In this document: in pieces, positions 16,970 through 26,471 of the stretch
Numbering within the stretch: position 1 is the first letter of the stretch
Layout: the number at the start of each line of letters is the position of its first letter
Source of the DNA: Chitinophaga sp. Ak27
GTDB taxonomy: Bacteria; Bacteroidota; Bacteroidia; Chitinophagales; Chitinophagaceae
DNA: 64,000 bases
Direction of reading: 5' to 3'
NCBI RefSeq assembly: GCF_012726295.1
Contig: NZ_JABAOB010000004.1
Span: forward strand, 248,001-312,000
Program-made: the position numbers and the translations under genes
Notes under the pieces: model-generated
What the model saw: the letters and a program-made list of their open reading frames with translations, nothing else
Databases searched by the model: none
Told to the model about the DNA's origin: nothing

Positions 16970-19108
16970 ATGAAGAAAGTTATTTACCTGGCCACAGGCC
17001 TGCTACTGTCATGCTCCGCCTGGGCTACGCCCGATGATCCCTTTACGCAGGCGGTGTCTGTAAAATATACCGTGCCGCAAGGCTTGCATATGGTAAAGGT
17101 AGTCACCGACTACAACGATAATGTACAGGTGCTCACCAAAGAAGGCTTTTATCGCCTGAGTGGGCAGGAGTTGGTCAGGGACCTGCGCTTTCGCCCCCTG
17201 GCACAAAAGATCCCCGTGGATGTTACCACCCGCGAAGGCAGCGGGCATTTATACTACCTGTATGCCGACAAATGCCTGACCAACGGCTATGCCGGTATTC
17301 CTTACATTAATCTCCCGCCCGGAAAGTTTAAGCGTGTAGCCGTAGACGTGAACGGCCGCATGTTGCTGGCCGGGGATCAGGCTATGGCTATTGCCGACAA
17401 TGGAAAGCTAACGTCCCTTCCGGATATCCCGGAGGGCGTTACTTCGATGGAAGCGAATGGGGGTGAATTTTTTATACTAACGCCTAAAGCAGTATACCAG
17501 CTGAAAGATAACCGGTTTATTCCTATACACCGCGTAAACAACGCCACCGCCATGGCTTTCAGCGGTCAGGATATTGTGCTGGGCACCCATCACGGGTATT
17601 ATGCCGTGAACCGCCGCAGCGGGGATACCTGTTTATCACTCCAATTGCGTTTACCCGTTACCGATATTGCGCAGTTACTGGTCGTAAATGGACAGGTGTG
17701 GGCAGGTACCCCGCAGGGAGCATTCCTGAAAGGCGACAGCGCCTGCCGGTATTTTGCCTCCCGCCGCTGGCTGGACCAGGACAGCGTAAAAGGCATGACC
17801 GTGGATAGTAACGGCGATGTATATGTGCTAACCGGTACAGGTCTCAATAAAATTACCTTCAACCGGCAAACACTGGCCCAGAAAGCAGCTTATTTCCAGC
17901 GCAAGATCCGTGAAAAGCATATCCGCTATGGATTCATCGCTAACCTGCAGCTGGATCCCCCCGGTGATGAACGTACCGCCCAAATGGCCGATACCGACAA
18001 TGACGGCCTGTGGACCAGCTTCTACCTGGGCAGCCAGGCATTCCGCTATGCTACTACCAAAGAGCCGGCAGCCAAACGTTATGCCTGGGAAGCCTTTGAA
18101 GCCTTTGAAAGAATTTTGTCTGTTAACCAGTTGACCGGTTTTCCTTCCCGTACCTTCGAAAGAAAAGGCTACAAAAATTCAGATCCGGAACGATGGAGAG
18201 ATTCACCAGACCCGGAATGGGAGTGGAAAGGGCATACCAGCAGCGACGAATTTGTAGCCTATATCTGGATAGCGGCCGTATTACATGAAATGGTGGCCGA
18301 AACGCCAGAAGAACAGCAACGGGTTACTGCTTTCATTGATAAGATCATGACGCATATCCTCGACCATAAATATACCCTCACCGATATCGATAATAAGCCT
18401 ACGCTTTGGGGCCGCTGGGGACCAGAATACATCAACTGGTATCCTACCACCATCGGCGATCGCCGCCTGGGAAGCACTACCATTATGGCGGGGCTGCAAC
18501 TGGCGTATGCGCTCACGGGTAAAGAACGCTATAAAACAGCTGCCTATGAACTTATCAAGAAATATGGTTACCTGAAAAATATACTCATCGACTACCGCAC
18601 CATTAAGCCTACGCCAGGTTACCTGCATATGGGCATCGACATGGGCAACGGCGGCTGGAACCACTCCGATGATGAAATGGCGTTTCTTACCTATTGGGTA
18701 CTATACCGTTATGCTTTTACACCGGAACTGAAAGAACAATACAAAACGGCTATCCGTAATCACTGGGAAATGGAACGGCCGGAAAAGAATGCGCTATGGA
18801 ACCTCATTACGATGGCTACTGCCGGCAATTTTGATGCAACAGCTACTACCTGGTGGTTGCAAACCTTCCCCATGGATCTGATCACCTGGACCATCACGAA
18901 TAGTCACCGCCAGGATATTACGCTGCTGCCGGCTAACTTCCGTAACCAGGCCACAGCTACTTTATTGCCACTCGACGAACTGCCTGTACACCGGCATAAT
19001 GCCAACGCTTTTACCCTGGATGGCGGTCATAATGGTGATTCAGAGCTGGCCGGCGATGAGTTCCTGTTGCCCTACTGGATGGCGCGCTACCTGAAAGTGC
19101 TGGAATAG
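16970..19108 (+). CDS. Secreted beta-propeller / (alpha/alpha)-barrel protein, predicted glycan-active
   Basis: This 712-residue protein has a signal peptide (LATGLLLSCSAWA). Residues about 25-300 form repeated short beta segments with the spacing of a propeller (AIADNGKLTSLPDIPEGV, VYQLKDNRFIPIHRV, VWAGTPQGAFL). From about 330 to the end it is helical and aromatic-rich, like an (alpha/alpha)6 glycosidase or lyase: MADTDNDGLWTSFYLGSQAF (a DxDxDG calcium-loop-like motif), NQLTGFPSRTFER and GWNHSDDEMAFLTYWVLYRY. No family name can be assigned with confidence. It starts 10 bases after the preceding hydrolase, so the two probably act on the same polysaccharide. Confidence 0.6.
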   Translation: MKKVIYLATGLLLSCSAWATPDDPFTQAVSVKYTVPQGLHMVKVVTDYNDNVQVLTKEGFYRLSGQELVRDLRFRPLAQKIPVDVTTREGSGHLYYLYADKCLTNGYAGIPYINLPPGKFKRVAVDVNGRMLLAGDQAMAIADNGKLTSLPDIPEGVTSMEANGGEFFILTPKAVYQLKDNRFIPIHRVNNATAMAFSGQDIVLGTHHGYYAVNRRSGDTCLSLQLRLPVTDIAQLLVVNGQVWAGTPQGAFLKGDSACRYFASRRWLDQDSVKGMTVDSNGDVYVLTGTGLNKITFNRQTLAQKAAYFQRKIREKHIRYGFIANLQLDPPGDERTAQMADTDNDGLWTSFYLGSQAFRYATTKEPAAKRYAWEAFEAFERILSVNQLTGFPSRTFERKGYKNSDPERWRDSPDPEWEWKGHTSSDEFVAYIWIAAVLHEMVAETPEEQQRVTAFIDKIMTHILDHKYTLTDIDNKPTLWGRWGPEYINWYPTTIGDRRLGSTTIMAGLQLAYALTGKERYKTAAYELIKKYGYLKNILIDYRTIKPTPGYLHMGIDMGNGGWNHSDDEMAFLTYWVLYRYAFTPELKEQYKTAIRNHWEMERPEKNALWNLITMATAGNFDATATTWWLQTFPMDLITWTITNSHRQDITLLPANFRNQATATLLPLDELPVHRHNANAFTLDGGHNGDSELAGDEFLLPYWMARYLKVLE

Positions 19109-19203
19109 CCGGATGATAACTTTATGTAAATAAATATTGCACTTCTAGTATTGCTTTTGTAACTTATAAGCTATACACACCTGTTTTGAACTTTTTTGGT
19201 ACA

Positions 19204-19998
19204 ATGAAATGGTTGAATAGCTTTTTGATATTGGTTGCGTGCAGCTACCTGCACAGCTGCACGCAACCGGCTGCCCGTGTAAAAGAAGGTATGCCAATGA
19301 TAGCGCCGGAGAAGATACTGAAAGACGCGCAGTCATTGGGTTATTATAATCAACAATACCTGCATCTCAGCGTTAACTACACCTCACTGGATACAGCAGG
19401 CAATAAGATAAGCCGGAAGCAGTTTCTGCAACTTTTCGCCAGCGGAAAATACCTGCCGGTGAGGCTCGTCACCAGCGACTCATCAGTATGCTACCGGCTA
19501 TATCCCGTACGGGAGAACATGGACGCCGGCACAGTGGCAACCTTGAGATATTATAGCACTACGGCTTATAACGACTATAAGCGGGAAGGAGAGGTGTATC
19601 CAGCCTTTGATTTTAAAGATGTAACGGGCCGTGTATATAACGCAGCAACCACTAAAGGAAAGATCCTGGTACTTAAATTCTGGTTTATTCATTGCACCAC
19701 CTGCGTAAAAGAGATGCCAGCGCTAAACCAGGTAGTACAGAAATATACTACTCACCCGGAGATTGAATTTTTAAGTTTTGCTTTTGATACCAAAGAACAG
19801 CTGGTCAATTTTCTGAAACAGCATCCCTTTCGTTATGCGGTTATCCCGGTACCAGAAAGTTATCCAACTGCTATGAAAGTCAATAGCTTTCCCACACATA
19901 TGATTGTCAATCCCGAAGGGAAGATTGCCCGCATCGTCAATTCCCCGGCGGATCTTGACCGGTCGCTGGCGGAAATTATTGCGCCGGCCAATAAATAA
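19204..19998 (+). CDS. TlpA-like thioredoxin-fold lipoprotein
   Basis: A 264-residue lipoprotein: the ATG at 19204 gives MKWLNSFLILVACSYLHSC with a lipobox cysteine at 19. An alternative TTG at 19186 would add six residues. The C-terminal half is a TlpA/AhpC-like thioredoxin domain, with LKFWFIHCTTCVKEMPAL holding the redox CxxC at residues 164-167 and the cis-proline region SFPTHMIVNPEG near 235. It probably reduces disulfides of exported proteins at the membrane. The first codons contain a perfect 14-bp hairpin. It follows the two glycan enzymes by 95 bases and may be a separate transcript. Confidence 0.87.
   Translation: MKWLNSFLILVACSYLHSCTQPAARVKEGMPMIAPEKILKDAQSLGYYNQQYLHLSVNYTSLDTAGNKISRKQFLQLFASGKYLPVRLVTSDSSVCYRLYPVRENMDAGTVATLRYYSTTAYNDYKREGEVYPAFDFKDVTGRVYNAATTKGKILVLKFWFIHCTTCVKEMPALNQVVQKYTTHPEIEFLSFAFDTKEQLVNFLKQHPFRYAVIPVPESYPTAMKVNSFPTHMIVNPEGKIARIVNSPADLDRSLAEIIAPANK
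19233..19268 (+). repeat. Perfect 14-bp inverted repeat inside the signal-peptide codons
   Basis: GGTTGCGTGCAGCT at 19233-19246 and AGCTGCACGCAACC at 19255-19268 form a GC-rich 14-bp hairpin with an 8-base loop. It begins 29 bases after the start codon of the thioredoxin lipoprotein and covers the lipobox codons. It could affect translation or mRNA stability; chance plus codon constraint is the alternative. Confidence 0.6.
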
Positions 19999-20110
19999 TA
20001 GTTTTTAAACAATTGTAATCCAACTATAAATACGCAACTTGAAAAAAAATCGCTGCCATTAACATTGCGTTAATAGTAACAGCTTATTTTGGTTATCATA
20101 TTTCAACCTA

Positions 20111-21967
20111 ATGTCTGCAGCGGTATTTTTTATCAAGTTGTATAATGTTAACTATCAGAAGGTCTATGACTTCTCCTATAAGCTCTGTGGTGACCCACAC
20201 CGGGCGAAAGATATTACCCAGCAATGTTTTCTCCGCCTCTGGGAAAAAATAGATACTATTGATAGTAGCCAGGAAGACATATTTCCCCTGTTATTCGTTA
20301 TTGCCAAACGGGTAGTCATCGATGAAAGCAGAAGGGCGAATACCAGCGCCCAGGCGTATAAGGATATCTTGCATACCTCCACCGGCAGTGTAGACGAAAC
20401 GGTTACCAATATCGATTACAAACAGCTGAAACACCGGCTGAGTAATATCCTGCAACTATTGCCCGACAAACCCCGTACTGTGTATGAGTTCCGCGATTCG
20501 GGGTATTCACATAAAGAAATAGCCGCTATGCTCAACATCTCTGTAACAACGGTACGTACCCATCTGAAAACCGCCACTCATTTTATCCGGAAAAGAATTG
20601 GCAACACCACCGTGATATTGGTGGGCGCCCTGGCATTATGGTCTTGCCGTAAAGGAAGCGATGGGCCGTCTACTCCCACCGGTCCGGTTACAACAGCGGA
20701 AGTAAACCGCTGGATATTGGATAGTATGCAATGGTTCTATTACTGGAAAGACGGACTACCGGGTAGCCCGGATGCCTCCAGTGAAGCGCCTGCCTATTTT
20801 AACTCGTTAAAAAACGCGGCAGACCGTTTCTCTTTCTTATATGATCCTGCGGTTTGGAATACTTACCCCGCCAGTATAAGAAGCGTATATGGTATGGAAG
20901 TAACGGTGGTAAGCGATGATAAAGCGCCAGGTGGCGCGCTGGGAATTATCCAGCTTGTGCAACCTGGTTCGCCGGCCGCATCTAAAGGGCTCACGCGGGG
21001 CCAGTTATTTACCCGTATTAACAGCCAGATACTCAGTACGGGAAACGCCGCCACGCTGTTGTCGGCTTTGGTTAAAGACCGTAAGGGCCAGCTCATAATG
21101 GCCGACAAAGCCGCTGATGGTAAGGTGACAGAAACCACCGAACAACTCGTGACAGGAGGCGGCATCACAGAAGAACCGGCAGTGCAGCAATCCCTTATCC
21201 TTACCGGTACACCCCAGCCCACGGCTTATCTCTGTTTTAATTATTTCGACGATCTGCAATCGGCCGCGCTGCTCCAGGCATTCAATACCTACCATCAACA
21301 GGGTATTCAGCACCTGGTGATCGACCTGCGCTATAGTCCCGGCGGAAGCGTGGCCATGGCGGCGGTATTGTGCGCCCTGGCGAGTAACCATATTAAACCC
21401 ACGGATATTTTTGCCCAATATAGCGGTAATAGCCGGCTGGGTAACCGTAGCATCACTTTTGAACGCGCAATGGCGTTACCGGAACAAGGTACGCCGGTGA
21501 GCTTTGAACAGGTATGGGGGCTGCAGCTGCCGTTAAATAAAGTATATATATTGACAGGGGCACATACTGCCTCTGCGGCCGAAATGGTGGTTAACAGCCT
21601 GAAACCCTATGTTACTGTGATCCAGATAGGTGGTACCACTCTTGGCAAAGATGAGGGCATGATCACGATTACGGATACCCGTAATCCTAAACGGATTCCC
21701 TGGGTGCTGATGCCCATTACCTATAAATTGCTGAATGCTACCGGCGCCGGTGGCTATCACCAGGGCCTGGCGCCCGCTTACCCGGTAGATGAACTGGCCA
21801 GTTTGCCACTACAGCCGCTCGGCAATACCAGCGATCCTTTGCTGGCGAAGGCGTTGCAGCTGATAGGCGCCCCTGGCGGCCGTATAACCCATACAGCGCA
21901 AAACGCGCCCAGGCAGTACATTACACCCGGAGCGATGGCTTACCCGGTAATGGTTACCCATCCCTGA
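20111..21967 (+). CDS. ECF sigma factor fused to a membrane segment and periplasmic S41 peptidase
   Basis: One uninterrupted 618-residue frame joins two normally separate proteins. Residues 10-80 are sigma region 2 (DITQQCFLRLWEKID) and 105-162 are region 4 with its helix-turn-helix (GYSHKEIAAMLNISVTTVRT). A basic RKRI stretch and one hydrophobic helix follow (about 165-178), ending LWSC at Cys179, like a lipobox. Residues 195-600 are a C-terminal-processing-type S41 peptidase: leading helical domain (DSMQWFYYWKDGLP), PDZ-like part (about 275-325), DLRYSPGGS strand, Ser488 in TASAAE and Lys513 in LGKDEG as the catalytic pair. The expected topology is sigma in the cytoplasm and protease in the periplasm. 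FecR and an STN receptor follow. Cleavage at Cys179 could split the halves. Confidence 0.88.
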   Translation: MSAAVFFIKLYNVNYQKVYDFSYKLCGDPHRAKDITQQCFLRLWEKIDTIDSSQEDIFPLLFVIAKRVVIDESRRANTSAQAYKDILHTSTGSVDETVTNIDYKQLKHRLSNILQLLPDKPRTVYEFRDSGYSHKEIAAMLNISVTTVRTHLKTATHFIRKRIGNTTVILVGALALWSCRKGSDGPSTPTGPVTTAEVNRWILDSMQWFYYWKDGLPGSPDASSEAPAYFNSLKNAADRFSFLYDPAVWNTYPASIRSVYGMEVTVVSDDKAPGGALGIIQLVQPGSPAASKGLTRGQLFTRINSQILSTGNAATLLSALVKDRKGQLIMADKAADGKVTETTEQLVTGGGITEEPAVQQSLILTGTPQPTAYLCFNYFDDLQSAALLQAFNTYHQQGIQHLVIDLRYSPGGSVAMAAVLCALASNHIKPTDIFAQYSGNSRLGNRSITFERAMALPEQGTPVSFEQVWGLQLPLNKVYILTGAHTASAAEMVVNSLKPYVTVIQIGGTTLGKDEGMITITDTRNPKRIPWVLMPITYKLLNATGAGGYHQGLAPAYPVDELASLPLQPLGNTSDPLLAKALQLIGAPGGRITHTAQNAPRQYITPGAMAYPVMVTHP

Positions 21968-22068
21968 TTTCATCTCCAATGTTACCAAAATGTGAATTCA
22001 CCTTTTTCTCCTCCTCACTTTTTTATCGCCATTCGTTCTGTTTGTATAATTCATTCAAATATTAAGAG

Positions 22069-23043
22069 GTGATCACACAACAACTATTAGAACGTTATTT
22101 TAAACAACAATGCACGGCAGAAGAGCGCACCTTGGTGGAAGCCTACCTCGATGCCGGTGATCATACTCTTTTAGATGGATTTTTACAATCGAAATGGAAG
22201 GATGCCATTGAAAATCCTTCTGCTACTATAGCACCACCACCTATTACGCTACCCCGCCAGGCTAAGATCCGCATACTGCGGGCCAGCTGGGCGAAGTATG
22301 CAGCCGTATGTACAGGTTTACTTGTTTTGTCAACAGCCATCTTTTACGCCCTGACTGCCGGTAAAAAGAAAGCGGTAGTCAGTCAGGTAGCCCGGCAGGA
22401 GTGGAAAGAACTCGATAACCGCGGCAGCGCTATCCGCTCTGTTGTGATGGGCGACGGTACTAAAATATGGTTGAATAAGAATGCGGTGCTGCGTTATCCG
22501 GATAATTATAATGAAGCTACCCGGGAAGTGGAACTGTTGGGAGAAGCGTACTTTGAAGTGGCGCCTGATAAAAGCAAACCATTTCGCGTACACACGGCCG
22601 GCATTACCACTACCGCACTGGGAACCGCTTTTAATATCAGCGCCTTTACCATACGGGACACGGCTATCCGCGTAAGCCTGCTGGAAGGTAAGGTGGCGGT
22701 TACCACCGCCGGCGCCGGCGACCGTATACTCACACCCGGCATGAAAGTGGATTTCGAAGATAACCAGCTGATGGAGCCTGTGCAGGATAGCCTGGTAAAA
22801 CAATCCACCGGATGGATAAAAGATAAGATCTATTTTAATAATACTACCCTGAAAGAAGTATGCCGCCGGTTATCGTACCAGTATAACCAGCAATTGACCG
22901 CAACGGAAACCGCAGGACAGCAGCGTATTTCAGGTACATTCAATACATCAGACGATTTCAAAACCATTGTGGCAGCCATCACCTTTGTACATCAGCTACA
23001 GGTGACCTATACACCATCGGGGTGTAAGATCAGCAAAGAGTAA
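22069..23043 (+). CDS. FecR family anti-sigma factor (second cassette)
   Basis: A 324-residue FecR protein starting with GTG at 22069. It has a cytoplasmic sigma-binding N-terminus (1-70), one transmembrane helix at about 75-96 (AKYAAVCTGLLVLSTAIFYAL), a FecR periplasmic domain (about 115-215, containing GDGTKIWLNKNAVLRYP) and a DUF4974-like C-terminal domain (about 250-320, NTTLKEVCRRLSYQYNQQL). It lies between the sigma-protease fusion and an STN-containing receptor, so it should bind the sigma part of the fusion inside and meet the fused protease outside. That makes it the obvious candidate substrate of the S41 domain. Confidence 0.94.
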   Translation: MITQQLLERYFKQQCTAEERTLVEAYLDAGDHTLLDGFLQSKWKDAIENPSATIAPPPITLPRQAKIRILRASWAKYAAVCTGLLVLSTAIFYALTAGKKKAVVSQVARQEWKELDNRGSAIRSVVMGDGTKIWLNKNAVLRYPDNYNEATREVELLGEAYFEVAPDKSKPFRVHTAGITTTALGTAFNISAFTIRDTAIRVSLLEGKVAVTTAGAGDRILTPGMKVDFEDNQLMEPVQDSLVKQSTGWIKDKIYFNNTTLKEVCRRLSYQYNQQLTATETAGQQRISGTFNTSDDFKTIVAAITFVHQLQVTYTPSGCKISKE

Positions 23044-23148
23044 ATTTTTGATACAACAAATAACGCACTACAGCATCGCAATATGCTGAGCAGCTATACT
23101 ATTGCCCATACGGGTCATTTTTAAAAACAAATAAAAGCTATACTATCA

Positions 23149-26100
23149 ATGAGGTCATTTGTACGAAGTATCGTTTTGATCATGTGTCTTGTTTCTTTCC
23201 TACCTTTAACAACGCTGTATGCCCAGCACCAGGAAGGCTTACAGCAGTTGGTAAAATTACCGGTTGGCAAACAGCCGGTAGCCGCCATACTTACTTCCCT
23301 GCAACAACAGCAGGGAAATTACAGGTACCTGTACGACCCTGCACAAATAGCTTCCCTGCGCCTGAATATTCCTAAAAGCCCGATGCCTTTATCTGCGCTC
23401 TTACAGCTGGTAGATGAACAATTGCCACTGGAAGTGGAGCTGAAAGAAAATATCATTGCTATCCGCAGTAAAGGCAATAAAAACGAAAGCACCGTCAAAT
23501 CCGCTATGGGCAGTCTCCAGGGCCGGATTTTTAACGACCAGAATGAGTCGGTGCCAGGTGTTACCATCTCTGTTAATAAAGGCACCAAAGTAACCACCTC
23601 CAGGGTGGATGGCACCTATACCATTCCCTTACCCGAAGGCATATACGAAGTACAATTCAGTCACCTGGCATTTACCAATACCCGTGTAGCTAACATTGCA
23701 GTGAAAGCGGGCCAGGCTACCATAAAAGACGTGATGCTGGCGGCCACCGCTTCTAACCTGAAAGGCGTTACAGTCAATGCTACCGCTAAAAGGGAATCCA
23801 TCGCTTCGCTGTACAACCGGCAGAAAAATGCCGCTGCTTTAACCGACGGTATCAGCGCCGAACAAATAGCCCGTACACCAGATAAGAATGTGGGAGAAGT
23901 ATTAAAACGCGTGAGCGGCGTAGCGACGGTAGATAATAAATATGTAGTGGTACGCGGTATGAGCGAAAGGTACAATGGCGCCATGCTCAACGGTCAGCTG
24001 ATGCCCAGCACAGAATTGAACCGGAAGAATTTCAGCTTCGATATCATTCCTTCTAATATCATCGATAATATCACCGTATATAAAACCATTACGCCAGATA
24101 TGAGCGCCGAATTCGGCGGGGGACTGGTCAACGTGGAAACGAAAGCCATTCCTACACAGAATTTCTTTACGATCAGCGTGGGAGGTAGCGTAAACGACAA
24201 TACCACCGGGAAGAAATTTCTCAGCCTGAAGCTGGATAAAGAATACCTGGGGCGCCCATCGGAACACCGGGAACTTTTCGGAAAGCTCGGCTGGTCCAAT
24301 CTCTCATCTATCCGGGAGCAAACTGCAGGGCTTACCCCTCAGCCTGGAACCGGCAACTATGAATATCCCTTAAAGAAAGGGCAGGTGATAAATAACAACT
24401 GGGGGCTCTATAACATGAGGGCTCATCCTTCACAAAATTACCAGGTGGCCTGGGGACACGTTAATAACCTTGGCAATGGCCGTCAGCTGGGACTGTTGGC
24501 AGCAGTGAGCTATCGCAATACACTGCAAACCCAGCGGGTAGAATCACAGCGGGATGGTTTTATTTATGATCCCAGTAAAATAAACGGCGATGATTCCATC
24601 ATCTTCCGGGGAAATCAATATGGCTTTACCACCAATATGGGATTCCTGGCTGGTGTGGGATATACCACCAACAAGCATAAAATCAGTCTTCAGTCTTTAT
24701 ATGTTAATACACTGGATCAACAGCTGATCCTGGGAAAAGGGCTGAGCGATATAGGCGGTACCCAGGGACAAAGAACAGGGTATTACGACAATGTGCAATG
24801 GACCCGCTTATGGCAAACACAGTTGAAAGGGGAACACAGCATTGGCGAAAAAGGCATTAAGATACAATGGTCTGGCACGTATGTGCAGCTAGACAGGCAA
24901 CGTCCCGACAACCATCATATGAATGCTGCCGCACCGGATGACAGCATAACTGCCGATCCTTACCTCATGGTTGGCCCGCCCGCTGCCAGGGGGATTGATG
25001 GCGCTATGCGCTGGTGGACACGTGCCTATGAGTCAGATTTTAACTGGGATGTAAATACGCAGATACCTTTCCGTTTTAATATAGGCAATACCGTATTAAC
25101 CAATACGTTTAAAGCAGGGTATGCAGGCTGGTATAAAGACCGTTCTTTCTATGTGGCGCGTGCCTCTACGGGAGGTCCGGTTTCTAAAATACCCCTGCCG
25201 GTACCTGCCTTCTTCGATCCCGCCAACCCGGATTACAAGTTTGCCTTTGATAATTTTGGAGATGACTTCCACCGCTTTGCTACTTTACACGCTGTATATG
25301 GCATGTTTGATCAGAAGCTGGCGGGTAAATTAAGGTTGGTTTGGGGCGTAAGAGCAGAGTATTACAACCTGAATAAGGTGAATGAAGTACTGGAAAAAGT
25401 GATTGGTAGCATTGGCAATGCCAATAAGTATGACCTGAGCTCCCTGTATAACCGGGAGAAGAACTGGAATCTGTTTCCCTCCGCCAGCCTGACTTACAGC
25501 CCCACTAATAAAATGAATATCAGAGGTTCCTATGCGCAGAGCATCATCCGTCCCGATTTACGCGAACTGACCTTTTTCAAGGAGTATGATTTTGAATTGG
25601 GAGATGAATATATGAGCAATGACCCTATCGTATCTACGCGCATCAAACACGTGGATCTCCGCTATGAGTACTATCCCGGGCCAGGAGAGATCCTGTCTTT
25701 ATCCCTTTTCTATAAAAAGATAGATAACCCCATGGAGATCTTTAAAGACTTCAATGGTAGCTTCTATACGCTGCGCAACAGCCATGTGGCCGAGAACCGG
25801 GGGATAGAGGTAGAAATACGCAAATCACTGGCTTTTACGCAGGTGCCGGTGATCCGGAACCTTACGTTGTATGCCAACGGCACCCGGTTGTTTGCCCGGG
25901 TGAAGAAGGCATCTAGCATCACTTATAAAGAAGATCCTCCAGGGTCGAATAAAATGGTGCTGGTACAAAGCATTGGTGAGTGGGAAAACAGGCCGCAGCA
26001 GGGCGCCAGCAACTGGATGGTCAACGCAGGAGCCTACTACGATATCAAGCCCGTATCTGTGAGCCTGATGTATAATTATGTGACTAACCGCCTGTTTATA

Positions 26101-26382
26101 CCTAACCAGAACTTTTATATTTCCCAGTATGAACGGCCCCTGGAATCATTGGACGGACAAGTAGCCGTTCGCTTGCTGAAGGATAAAATGATTCTTCGTG
26201 CCAACGTGAGCAACCTGTTAAACAGCTATTCACTGATCTATATTAATCACGGCGATGGAGAGGAAACATCCGGAGAGCAACGCACAGCAAAGCAATTAAT
26301 GTATCAGAAAGGCAAAGATTATGTTCAGCATCGGCTCACACCTGGCAGAACGTATAGTTTCACGCTGGGATACAGTTTTTAA
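23149..26382 (+). CDS. TonB-dependent receptor with STN domain (second cassette)
   Basis: A 1077-residue outer-membrane receptor. A signal peptide ends about residue 25 (TTLYAQ). Residues about 38-108 are a divergent STN signalling domain, about 125-205 a carboxypeptidase-regulatory-like domain (LQGRIFNDQNESVPGVTISVNKGT), and about 220-330 a plug (VRGMSERYNGAMLNGQLMP, DIIPSNIIDNITVYKTITPDMSAEFGGGLVNVETK). The barrel ends with YSFTLGYSF. It is not accompanied by SusD and resembles CirA/FepA-like or protein-ligand receptors rather than SusC. Two lipoproteins follow, suggesting that the transported ligand is handled by the beta-helix lipoprotein. Confidence 0.93.
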   Translation: MRSFVRSIVLIMCLVSFLPLTTLYAQHQEGLQQLVKLPVGKQPVAAILTSLQQQQGNYRYLYDPAQIASLRLNIPKSPMPLSALLQLVDEQLPLEVELKENIIAIRSKGNKNESTVKSAMGSLQGRIFNDQNESVPGVTISVNKGTKVTTSRVDGTYTIPLPEGIYEVQFSHLAFTNTRVANIAVKAGQATIKDVMLAATASNLKGVTVNATAKRESIASLYNRQKNAAALTDGISAEQIARTPDKNVGEVLKRVSGVATVDNKYVVVRGMSERYNGAMLNGQLMPSTELNRKNFSFDIIPSNIIDNITVYKTITPDMSAEFGGGLVNVETKAIPTQNFFTISVGGSVNDNTTGKKFLSLKLDKEYLGRPSEHRELFGKLGWSNLSSIREQTAGLTPQPGTGNYEYPLKKGQVINNNWGLYNMRAHPSQNYQVAWGHVNNLGNGRQLGLLAAVSYRNTLQTQRVESQRDGFIYDPSKINGDDSIIFRGNQYGFTTNMGFLAGVGYTTNKHKISLQSLYVNTLDQQLILGKGLSDIGGTQGQRTGYYDNVQWTRLWQTQLKGEHSIGEKGIKIQWSGTYVQLDRQRPDNHHMNAAAPDDSITADPYLMVGPPAARGIDGAMRWWTRAYESDFNWDVNTQIPFRFNIGNTVLTNTFKAGYAGWYKDRSFYVARASTGGPVSKIPLPVPAFFDPANPDYKFAFDNFGDDFHRFATLHAVYGMFDQKLAGKLRLVWGVRAEYYNLNKVNEVLEKVIGSIGNANKYDLSSLYNREKNWNLFPSASLTYSPTNKMNIRGSYAQSIIRPDLRELTFFKEYDFELGDEYMSNDPIVSTRIKHVDLRYEYYPGPGEILSLSLFYKKIDNPMEIFKDFNGSFYTLRNSHVAENRGIEVEIRKSLAFTQVPVIRNLTLYANGTRLFARVKKASSITYKEDPPGSNKMVLVQSIGEWENRPQQGASNWMVNAGAYYDIKPVSVSLMYNYVTNRLFIPNQNFYISQYERPLESLDGQVAVRLLKDKMILRANVSNLLNSYSLIYINHGDGEETSGEQRTAKQLMYQKGKDYVQHRLTPGRTYSFTLGYSF

Positions 26383-26471
26383 TGAAACCCCGTCACAGCG
26401 TTAGTAAATGAATGTATTACCGGTATATACAGTTTTTAGTTTCCTATTTTCTAATTTTAAATCTTTGATTG

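Noticed and set aside
20615..20660. A separate start (GTG) for the S41 peptidase inside the fusion
   Set aside because: A start there would leave too short a signal region without positive charges and no support for initiation. The single long frame is more likely, although the possibility is not fully excluded.
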